This document shows positions 7,917-19,900 of a stretch of 64,000 nucleotides of DNA, piece after piece (within the stretch, counting starts at the first letter, position 1; every line of letters begins with the position of its first letter). A program made the translations under genes and the position numbers. Source of the DNA: Vibrio cyclitrophicus. GTDB lineage: Bacteria; Pseudomonadota; Gammaproteobacteria; Enterobacterales; Vibrionaceae. Below the pieces are notes generated by a model. That model was not told the DNA's origin, ran no database searches, and saw only the letters and a list, made by a program, of their open reading frames with translations. The stretch lies in NCBI GenBank assembly GCA_023206055.1, contig CP065367.1, forward strand, positions 310,001 through 374,000, read 5' to 3'.

Positions 7917-10900
7917 ATGGCAGGCGAAAATAACCAAAATAACCAAAATGAAGACCTAAATGATGCGGTAGAACAAACGGACACGAGCGACGCGGGTACG
8001 CCCTCCCAGCAGCAGAATCAACAAAATCAACAGAATACGATAGCGTCGACAATAGCGACGGGTGCTGAAAATACGGATGCAGCAGACGAAGTTAACCAAG
8101 CCCTAGCAGATGATCCAAGTGGAGCTGGTAACGAAGAAGAAGTTGAGACTTCGAGTGGTGCAGTTCAAGAAGAGACATCGGAAGTTGGTAGCGACTCTGG
8201 TGATGCTCAATCGAATATAGTTGGCGGCGTAGCGTCTGATGCAGAAGCTGGTGAAGCGGTGGGCAATGGCGGAGATTCGGGAGCAGGTGCTCAAGCGGTA
8301 GGTGGCGAAAACACGGAAGGTTCAGATGGCGGTGTAAGTGAAGAAAGTAACGAAGAACAAGAGCAAGCCTCAAGTACGTCAACGTCGGCTATCGCCGACT
8401 CTTCAGAATCATCTGAGCAACTTGTAGGTGATGATGATTCAGATAATATTGATTCAGAGACAATAGAAGAAACTTTTGATGTTCACGTACAAGATAGGGA
8501 CGAAGCTACTTTACAAGAAGAAAGCTTCGATTCTGAGACAACAAGCGAAACGTTTGATATTCAAGTTGATGCTCAGAATGATGCCACAGTGGTTAGTGAT
8601 GCTACCTACGCCGTTAATGAAGAGGGCACGTTGACCTTCACGGACGAGCAACTGCTTACTAACGCGACAGACATTGATGGCGACGACTTGTCGATTGAGT
8701 CGGTCAGTTACAACGGTACCGATGGTGTGTTTACCGACAATGGCAACGGCACTTACAGTTTCGTACCGAACGACAACTTCAATGGTGACGTTGCGCTTGA
8801 TTTTACGGTGAGTGATGGTACTAGCACGACGGACGCGAACATCAATGTCAGCGTGACAGATGTAAACGATGCACCTGTTGCGGGCTCGACCAGTTATCAA
8901 GCAAATGAAGATGGTTTGCTCACCTTCAATGATGAACAACTATTGGCAAACAGTTCAGATATTGACGGTACAGTTACTGTTGAGAGTGTGAGTTACACAG
9001 GTGGAGACGGTATCTTCACTAATAACGGTAATGGTACTTACAGTTTTGCACCGAATGACAACTTCAACGGCGATGTGTCGATTAATGTCACCGTCGTCGA
9101 TGATGATGGGGCGACTGCGACAACCACTGCGGATGTTGGTGTCATAGCGGTGAATGACACGCCGATAGTGTCGGGTAATGTGGCGTACAATGTGGACGAG
9201 GATGGCACCATCACGCTTAGCCAAGAGCAGTTGTTGGGCAATGCCAGTGACATTGATGGTGATGATTTAATCGCTTCGAATTTAGAGCTTGCTAGTGGTG
9301 GTTCGGTTATCGATAACGGGGATGGTAGCTTTACCGTCACTCCAACGGCCGATTTTAACGGTGATTTGGCGTTAACGTTTGATGTTAGTGATGGCACGGC
9401 AACGGTGGCTACGGGTCTTGACTTAACGATTAACCCTACTAATGACTTAACCGTGGTGAGTGATGCTACCTATACCGTCAGTGAAGATGGCACGTTGACC
9501 TTCACGGACGAGCAACTGCTTACTAACGCGACAGACATTGATGGCGACGACTTGTCGATTAAGTCGGTCAGTTACAACGGTACCGATGGTGTGTTTACCG
9601 ACAATGGCAACGGCACTTACAGTTTCGTACCGAACGACAACTTCAATGGTGACGTTGCGCTTGATTTTACGGTGAGTGATGGTACTAGCACGACGGACGC
9701 GAACATCAATGTCAGCGTGACAGATGTAAACGATGCACCTGTTGCGGGCTCGACCAGTTATCAAGCAAATGAAGATGGTTTGCTCACCTTCAATGATGAA
9801 CAACTATTGGCAAACAGTTCAGATATTGACGGTACAGTTACTGTTGAGAGTGTGAGTTACACAGGTGGAGACGGTATCTTCACTAATAACGGTAATGGTA
9901 CTTACAGTTTTGCACCGAATGACAACTTCAACGGCGATGTGTCGATTAATGTCACCGTCGTCGATGATGATGGGGCGACTGCGACAACCACTGCGGATGT
10001 AGGTGTCATAGCGGTGAATGACACGCCGATAGTGTCGGGTAATGTGGCGTACAATGTGGACGAGGATGGCACCATCACGCTTAGCCAAGAGCAGTTGTTG
10101 GGCAATGCCAGTGACATTGATGGTGATGATTTAATCGCTTCGAATTTAGAGCTTGCTAGTGGTGGTTCGGTTATCGATAACGGGGATGGTAGCTTTACCG
10201 TCACTCCAACGGCCGATTTTAACGGTGATTTGGCGTTAACGTTTGATGTTAGTGATGGCACGGCAACGGTGGCTACGGGTCTTGATTTAACGGTGAATCC
10301 GGTTAATGACTCTGTCGTTGCAGATAGCTTTAATGTCGATGTGGGTGAGGATGGTACTTTAATACTCAGTGATAACGACATTCTTGCTAACGTTAGCGAT
10401 ATTGATGGCGACTCTGTTTCGATTGAGTCGGTGAGTTATACAGGTTCTGATGGTGTCTTGACAGAGATTGCTGGAGGAGTTTATAGCTTTGCTCCGAACG
10501 ATAACTTTAACGGTAATATCGAGCTAAGTTATGTAGCCAGTGATGGCTCTACAACGGCAGAGAACTCTATAAACATTACAGTGTCTGATATTAACGATGC
10601 ACCGGTAGTGGGAGCAACCAGTTACCAAGTTAATGAAGATGGTTTGTTAACGTTTAGCGATGTACAGCTATTAGCAAACAGTTCAGATATTGACGGTACA
10701 GTTACTGTTGAGAGTGTGAGTTACACTGGTGGAGACGGTATCTTCACTAATAACGGTAATGGTACTTACAGTTTTGCACCGAATGACAACTTCAACGGCG
10801 ATGTGTCGATTAATGTCACCGTCGTCGATGATGATGGGGCGACTGCGACAACCACTGCGGATGTTGGTGTCATAGCGGTGAATGACACGCCGATAGTGTC

Positions 10901-13900
10901 GGGTAATGTGGCGTACAATGTGGACGAGGATGGCACCATCACGCTTAGCCAAGAGCAGTTGTTGGGCAATGCCAGTGACATTGATGGTGATGATTTAATC
11001 GCTTCGAATTTAGAGCTTGCTAGTGGTGGTTCGGTTATCGATAACGGGGATGGTAGCTTTACCGTCACTCCAACGGCCGATTTTAACGGTGATTTGGCGT
11101 TAACGTTTGATGTTAGTGATGGCACGGCAACGGTGGCTACGGGTCTTGACTTAACGATTAACCCTACTAATGACTTAACCGTGGTGAGTGATGCTACCTA
11201 TACCGTCAGTGAAGATGGCACGTTGACCTTCACGGACGAGCAACTGCTTACTAACGCGACAGACATTGATGGCGACGACTTGTCGATTGAGTCGGTCAGT
11301 TACAACGGTACCGATGGTGTGTTTACCGACAATGGCAACGGCACTTACAGTTTCGTACCGAACGACAACTTCAATGGTGACGTTGCGCTTGATTTTACGG
11401 TGAGTGATGGTACTAGCACGACGGACGCGAACATCAATGTCAGCGTGACAGATGTAAACGATGCACCTGTTGCGGGCTCGACCAGTTATCAAGCAAATGA
11501 AGATGGTTTGCTCACCTTCAATGATGAACAACTATTGGCAAACAGTTCAGATATTGACGGTACAGTTACTGTTGAGAGTGTGAGTTACACTGGTGGAGAC
11601 GGTATCTTCACTAATAACGGTAATGGTACTTACAGTTTTGCACCGAATGACAACTTCAACGGCGATGTGTCGATTAATGTCACCGTCGTCGATGATGATG
11701 GGGCGACTGCGACAACCACTGCGGATGTAGGTGTCATAGCGGTGAATGACACGCCGATAGTGTCGGGTAATGTGGCGTACAATGTGGACGAGGATGGCAC
11801 CATCACGCTTAGCCAAGAGCAGTTGTTGGGCAATGCCAGTGACATTGATGGTGATGATTTAATCGCTTCGAATTTAGAGCTTGCTAGTGGTGGTTCGGTT
11901 ATCGATAACGGGGATGGTAGCTTTACCGTCACTCCAACGGCCGATTTTAACGGTGATTTGGCGTTAACGTTTGATGTTAGTGATGGCACGGCAACGGTGG
12001 CTACGGGTCTTGACTTAACGATTAACCCTACTAATGACTTAACCGTGGTGAGTGATGCTACCTATACCGTCAGTGAAGATGGCACGTTGACCTTCACGGA
12101 CGAGCAACTGCTTACTAACGCGACAGACATTGATGGCGACGACTTGTCGATTAAGTCGGTCAGTTACAACGGTACCGATGGTGTGTTTACCGACAATGGC
12201 AACGGCACTTACAGTTTCGTACCGAACGACAACTTCAATGGTGACGTTGCGCTTGATTTTACGGTGAGTGATGGTACTAGCACGACGGACGCGAACATCA
12301 ATGTCAGCGTGACAGATGTAAACGATGCACCTGTTGCGGGCTCGACCAGTTATCAAGCAAATGAAGATGGTTTGCTCACCTTCAATGATGAACAACTATT
12401 GGCAAACAGTTCAGATATTGACGGTACAGTTACTGTTGAGAGTGTGAGTTACACAGGTGGAGACGGTATCTTCACTAATAACGGTAATGGTACTTACAGT
12501 TTTGCACCGAATGACAACTTCAACGGCGATGTGTCGATTAATGTCACCGTCGTCGATGATGATGGGGCGACTGCGACAACCACTGCGGATGTAGGTGTCA
12601 TAGCGGTGAATGACACGCCGATAGTGTCGGGTAATGTGGCGTACAATGTGGACGAGGATGGCACCATCACGCTTAGCCAAGAGCAGTTGTTGGGCAATGC
12701 CAGTGACATTGATGGTGATGATTTAATCGCTTCGAATTTAGAGCTTGCTAGTGGTGGTTCGGTTATCGATAACGGGGATGGTAGCTTTACCGTCACTCCA
12801 ACGGCCGATTTTAACGGTGATTTGGCGTTAACGTTTGATGTTAGTGATGGCACGGCAACGGTGGCTACGGGTCTTGATTTAACGGTGAATCCGGTTAATG
12901 ACTCTGTCGTTGCAGATAGCTTTAATGTCGATGTGGGTGAGGATGGTACTTTAATACTCAGTGATAACGACATTCTTGCTAACGTTAGCGATATTGATGG
13001 CGACTCTGTTTCGATTGAGTCGGTGAGTTATACAGGTTCTGATGGTGTCTTGACAGAGATTGCTGGAGGAGTTTATAGCTTTGCTCCGAACGATAACTTT
13101 AACGGTAATATCGAGCTAAGTTATGTAGCCAGTGATGGCTCTACAACGGCAGAGAACTCTATAAACATTACAGTGTCTGATATTAACGATGCACCGGTAG
13201 TGGGAGCAACCAGTTACCAAGTTAATGAAGATGGTTTGTTAACGTTTAGCGATGTACAGCTATTAGCAAACAGTTCAGATATTGACGGTACAGTTACTGT
13301 TGAGAGTGTGAGTTACACTGGTGGAGACGGTATCTTCACTAATAACGGTAATGGTACTTACAGTTTTGCACCGAATGACAACTTCAACGGCGATGTGTCG
13401 ATTAATGTCACCGTCGTCGATGATGATGGGGCGACTGCGACAACCACTGCGGATGTTGGTGTCATAGCGGTGAATGACACGCCGATAGTGTCGGGTAATG
13501 TGGCGTACAATGTGGACGAGGATGGCACCATCACGCTTAGCCAAGAGCAGTTGTTGGGCAATGCCAGTGACATTGATGGTGATGATTTAATCGCTTCGAA
13601 TTTAGAGCTTGCTAGTGGTGGTTCGGTTATCGATAACGGGGATGGTAGCTTTACCGTCACTCCAACGGCCGATTTTAACGGTGATTTGGCGTTAACGTTT
13701 GATGTTAGTGATGGCACGGCAACGGTGGCTACGGGTCTTGACTTAACGATTAACCCTACTAATGACTTAACCGTGGTGAGTGATGCTACCTATACCGTCA
13801 GTGAAGATGGCACGTTGACCTTCACGGACGAGCAACTGCTTACTAACGCGACAGACATTGATGGCGACGACTTGTCGATTAAGTCGGTCAGTTACAACGG

Positions 13901-16900
13901 TACCGATGGTGTGTTTACCGACAATGGCAACGGCACTTACAGTTTCGTACCGAACGACAACTTCAATGGTGACGTTGCGCTTGATTTTACGGTGAGTGAT
14001 GGTACTAGCACGACGGACGCGAACATCAATGTCAGCGTGACAGATGTAAACGATGCACCTGTTGCGGGCTCGACCAGTTATCAAGCAAATGAAGATGGTT
14101 TGCTCACCTTCAATGATGAACAACTATTGGCAAACAGTTCAGATATTGACGGTACAGTTACTGTTGAGAGTGTGAGTTACACAGGTGGAGACGGTATCTT
14201 CACTAATAACGGTAATGGTACTTACAGTTTTGCACCGAATGACAACTTCAACGGCGATGTGTCGATTAATGTCACCGTCGTCGATGATGATGGGGCGACT
14301 GCGACAACCACTGCGGATGTTGGTGTCATAGCGGTGAATGACACGCCGATAGTGTCGGGTAATGTGGCGTACAATGTGGACGAGGATGGCACCATCACGC
14401 TTAGCCAAGAGCAGTTGTTGGGCAATGCCAGTGACATTGATGGTGATGATTTAATCGCTTCGAATTTAGAGCTTGCTAGTGGTGGTTCGGTTATCGATAA
14501 CGGGGATGGTAGCTTTACCGTCACTCCAACGGCCGATTTTAACGGTGATTTGGCGTTAACGTTTGATGTTAGTGATGGCACGGCAACGGTGGCTACGGGT
14601 CTTGACTTAACGATTAACCCTACTAATGACTTAACCGTGGTGAGTGATGCTACCTATACCGTCAGTGAAGATGGCACGTTGACCTTCACGGACGAGCAAC
14701 TGCTTACTAACGCGACAGACATTGATGGCGACGACTTGTCGATTAAGTCGGTCAGTTACAACGGTACCGATGGTGTGTTTACCGACAATGGCAACGGCAC
14801 TTACAGTTTCGTACCGAACGACAACTTCAATGGTGACGTTGCGCTTGATTTTACGGTGAGTGATGGTACTAGCACGACGGACGCGAACATCAATGTCAGC
14901 GTGACAGATGTAAACGATGCACCTGTTGCGGGCTCGACCAGTTATCAAGCAAATGAAGATGGTTTGCTCACCTTCAATGATGAACAACTATTGGCAAACA
15001 GTTCAGATATTGACGGTACAGTTACTGTTGAGAGTGTGAGTTACACAGGTGGAGACGGTATCTTCACTAATAACGGTAATGGTACTTACAGTTTTGCACC
15101 GAATGACAACTTCAACGGCGATGTGTCGATTAATGTCACCGTCGTCGATGATGATGGGGCGACTGCGACAACCACTGCGGATGTTGGTGTCATAGCGGTG
15201 AATGACACGCCGATAGTGTCGGGTAATGTGGCGTACAATGTGGACGAGGATGGCACCATCACGCTTAGCCAAGAGCAGTTGTTGGGCAATGCCAGTGACA
15301 TTGATGGTGATGATTTAATCGCTTCGAATTTAGAGCTTGCTAGTGGTGGTTCGGTTATCGATAACGGGGATGGTAGCTTTACCGTCACTCCAACGGCCGA
15401 TTTTAACGGTGATTTGGCGTTAACGTTTGATGTTAGTGATGGCACGGCAACGGTGGCTACGGGTCTTGATTTAACGGTGAATCCGGTTAATGACTCTGTC
15501 GTTGCAGATAGCTTTAATGTCGATGTGGGTGAGGATGGTACTTTAATACTCAGTGATAACGACATTCTTGCTAACGTTAGCGATATTGATGGCGACTCTG
15601 TTTCGATTGAGTCGGTGAGTTATACAGGTTCTGATGGTGTCTTGACAGAGATTGCTGGAGGAGTTTATAGCTTTGCTCCGAACGATAACTTTAACGGTAA
15701 TATCGAGCTAAGTTATGTAGCCAGTGATGGCTCTACAACGGCAGAGAACTCTATAAACATTACAGTGTCTGATATTAACGATGCACCGGTAGTGGGAGCA
15801 ACCAGTTACCAAGTTAATGAAGATGGTTTGTTAACGTTTAGCGATGTACAGCTATTAGCAAACAGTTCAGATATTGACGGTACAGTTACTGTTGAGAGTG
15901 TGAGTTACACTGGTGGAGACGGTATCTTCACTAATAACGGTAATGGTACTTACAGTTTTGCACCGAATGACAACTTCAACGGCGATGTGTCGATTAATGT
16001 CACCGTCGTCGATGATGATGGGGCGACTGCGACAACCACTGCGGATGTTGGTGTCATAGCGGTGAATGACACGCCGATAGTGTCGGGTAATGTGGCGTAC
16101 AATGTGGACGAGGATGGCACCATCACGCTTAGCCAAGAGCAGTTGTTGGGCAATGCCAGTGACATTGATGGTGATGATTTAATCGCTTCGAATTTAGAGC
16201 TTGCTAGTGGTGGTTCGGTTATCGATAACGGGGATGGTAGCTTTACCGTCACTCCAACGGCCGATTTTAACGGTGATTTGGCGTTAACGTTTGATGTTAG
16301 TGATGGCACGGCAACGGTGGCTACGGGTCTTGATTTAACGGTGAATCAGATTAATGACTTGGTCATTGTTTCACCACCTTCATTTGATATGAATGAAGAT
16401 GATACGATTACCATTACAGACGAGCAGTTACTTGCTGGTGCTGCTGACGTAGACGGTGACGACTTATCTATTTCTTCGGTCAGTTACACAGGTAGTGATG
16501 GTGATTTTACTGACAACGGCAACGGCACTTATAGTTTCGTGCCGAATGAAAACTTTAACGGTACAGTTGATCTTGATTTCTCAGTCTCAGATGGTGTCAG
16601 TGTTACCGATGCTACTAGCACTATTACTGTCGATGCCATTAACGATCTACCATTAGCACCTACGGTTACCTTTACTAGTGAAGAAGATCAGGCGTTAGTC
16701 ATTGAACCAGAATACATTCTTGCAAATGCTACCGATGTTGACGGTGATAATTTAACACTTGAGTCAATCGTAGTACGTCAACCTCAAAACGCGACGATTA
16801 CGCAGCAGTCTGACGGCACCTATCAAATGTTAGCAGCAGCCGACTTTAACGGGCTTGTTGAGCTAGCATATATCATTAATGATGGGGTCGAATCTGTTGA

Positions 16901-19900
16901 GGGTACATTAGAGGTCGATGTCACACCCGTTAATGACGCTGTATTTAGTTCAGGTAACGCCCATTTAACGACAGTCGAAGATGGCTCGATTACGTTTAAC
17001 CAAGTGGACATGTTAAATCTCTTTAGTGACGTTGACGGTGACACTCTTACCTTATCTAGGGTTATTGCAAGTGAACCTGATGAAGGTAATATTGTTGATA
17101 ACAGTGATGGCACATGGACTTATACACCAAATGGTGATTTCTCGGGTACATCTGGGCTTCAATTAGTTGTAACCGACGGTGAAACAGAGACAGTCTTAGA
17201 TATGCCTGTCTTTGTTAGGCCACACGCCGACGGTGCAGTGATAACCTCTTCTCATTCAGGTCCACTAGTCTTTAATGAAGATTCGTCTGGGTTATTAAGC
17301 TTAAATGTAGACCTGTTAGACGATTCTGAGATGCTAAGTAATCTAATTATGACAGGCTACCCCGTAGGATTTACGGTTAGCGATGGTAATTACACAATTA
17401 CGATTACATCTCCAGATCAAGTAATCAATATTACGCAATGGAATATTGACCAAATTGAAATGACGCCACCCGAAAACTGGAGCGGTGATTTCAGTGTAAC
17501 GGTAACTGCCACTACAGTAGATTATGGCGATGAAGGCTCCCTAGTCGCACCTGATCTCGATAACTTGGTAGGTGACTTCGATACGTCTAGCGGTCAGGAT
17601 ATTACCTTAACCATGGAAGACCTTCTCGCTCAGGCAGATGACTTAGAAATTGCATCAAGTGACGAAGTTAGTATCGACCTTGCCCATTTGGTCGATCCAA
17701 GTCAGGGGTCATTAACTGAAAATAGTGACGGTACTTTTACTTTTAGTCCGGCAGATGGTTTTAACGGCCAAGTTGATTTTGCATTTGTAGTAATACAAAA
17801 CGGTGAGATGCATGATGTACAAAGTTCAATTGCCGTACATGCTACAGAGGAGCCTAACGCTACTGGTAATTCAACTCCTGAAAGTTCGGGTATTGCAACC
17901 ACCACGCTTACACCTGGAGAAAGCTTAGTCTTTACCGATCAAGACCTGCTATCACAGATTACTGATGCTGATGGTGACACATTGACTATAGAGTCTGTTC
18001 AACTCGTATCGGGTGAAGGTACATTGCAAATAACAGGGGAAGGCGAATATAACTTTATTCCACAAGATGGATTTGAATCATTAGCACAAATCCAGTTTGT
18101 TGCTTCTGATGGTACAAAAACAATTTCTAGCCACATTAATCTCGATTTCAGCAATCAAGCACCTGAAGTTTCTGCTGATATCGTTGCCGCTACATCACAA
18201 GTAAGTGAAGATGGTAGCGTGACTATTAGCTCCGATGAACTTCTAACTGCACTCTCTGCTAGCGATCATGAAGGTGATGCTCTTTCAATAGTACGAATTG
18301 ACATCAATGAAAATGGTTCAGTAGTAGACAATGGCAACGGCACTTTTACTGTCACACCGAACCCTAACTTTAACGGTACACTAAGTCTTAATACTGTTGT
18401 GACTGATGGTGTTTCAGAGACCGAAGGTTCTGTGACGCTTGATGTTTCCGCGGTGAATGACTTAACCGTGGTGAGTGATGCTACCTATACCGTCAGTGAA
18501 GATGGCACGTTGACCTTCACGGACGAGCAACTGCTTACTAACGCGACAGATATTGATGGCGACGACTTGTCGATTGAGTCGGTCAGTTACAACGGTACCG
18601 ATGGTGTGTTTACCGACAATGGCAACGGCACTTACAGTTTCGTACCGAACGACAACTTCAATGGTGACGTTGCGCTTGATTTTACGGTGAGTGATGGTAC
18701 TAGCACGACGGACGCGAACATCAATGTCAGCGTGACAGATGTAAACGATGCACCTGTTGCGGGCTCGACCAGTTATCAAGCAAATGAAGATGGTTTGCTC
18801 ACCTTCAATGATGAACAACTATTGGCAAACAGTTCAGATATTGACGGTACAGTTACTGTTGAGAGTGTGAGTTACACAGGTGGAGACGGTATCTTCACTA
18901 ATAACGGTAATGGTACTTACAGTTTTGCACCGAATGACAACTTCAACGGCGATGTGTCGATTAATGTCACCGTCGTCGATGATGATGGGGCGACTGCGAC
19001 AACCACTGCGGATGTAGGTGTCATAGCGGTGAATGACACGCCGATAGTGTCGGGTAATGTGGCGTACAATGTGAACGAGGATGGCACCATCACGCTTAGC
19101 CAAGAGCAGTTGTTGGGCAATGCCAGTGACATCGATGGTGATGCATTGACCGCATCGAACTTGCAATTAGCGAGTGGAGGTACGGTTACCGATAATGGGG
19201 ATGGTAGCTTTACCGTTACGCCGGAAGCGCACTTTAATGGCGACTTGACGTTAACCTTTGATGTCAGTGATGGCACGGCAACGGTGGCTACGGGTCTTGA
19301 CTTAACGGTTGTCGCAGTGAATGACACGCCAGAAGCAGGCGATGAAATCTCTATCCAAGCGGAAGAAGATCAAACAGTGGGCGTTTCTCTGCGTGAAGAG
19401 CCTGTGTTACGTTTCGACATAGCTCCTGAAAACGGTGTCATTGAAGCGAACTTGAACGACGAATGGGTAGAGCTAGAGGTAGGGCAAGAAGTCCCTGTGG
19501 ACACGGAAGTACGCTTCATTCCAAATGATAATGATGATATTACACATACTAGCCAAATCGGTACCTTTGATGACAATGCTAGCCTTGATGATTGGGGCAT
19601 TGCCGTTGATCCTAATACGCGTGAACTCGTTGATGGTGATTTGAAGGTCACTATCCAAAGTAATGATGGTCCACTCAGTGCGTGGAATGCTGATGGCGCT
19701 ACTGGTCATGGTATCGGTGATAACGACAAAACTGGTTTGAATGGAAACGAAAAACTTACTATGACCGTTGAAGGTCAGGAGATTAACGAAATCAGCCTCC
19801 AGCTAGGCGGTATGGGGGGATATTTTGATAATAAAGGATCTCCTTATTATACAGAGGTAGAAGTTAGAGCATTTAACTCAGATGGTGACTTGATCGACTC

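Larger units (their letters stand above)
8577..16352 (+). repeat. Nine-unit 864-bp tandem array within the giant gene
   Basis: Exactly nine consecutive units of 864 bp (288 codons, three 96-residue cadherin-like repeats each), with no gaps. Unit starts, each at an AAT codon of an Asn-Asp pair: 8577, 9441, 10305, 11169, 12033, 12897, 13761, 14625 and 15489. There are two unit types. In type A the first domain starts DLTVVSDATY; in type B it starts DSVVADSFNV. The last ~two thirds of A and B are almost the same DNA. The order is A A B A A B A A B, so the true period is 2592 bp. Copies differ at only a few bases, synonymous sites included, so the array is recently homogenised. Short-read assemblies could collapse or misorder it. 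Confidence 0.97.

Noticed and set aside
8511..16309. Many 89-159 codon open frames on the minus strand, repeating every 864 bp
   Set aside because: They are shadows of the repeat array: same unit period, no ribosome binding sites, and basic low-complexity sequence that mirrors the plus-strand coding bias.
8577..16352. Could the regular repeats be a CRISPR array or an insertion sequence cluster?
   Set aside because: The repeats are in frame, 864 bp long, without spacers or transposase, and encode cadherin-like domains.
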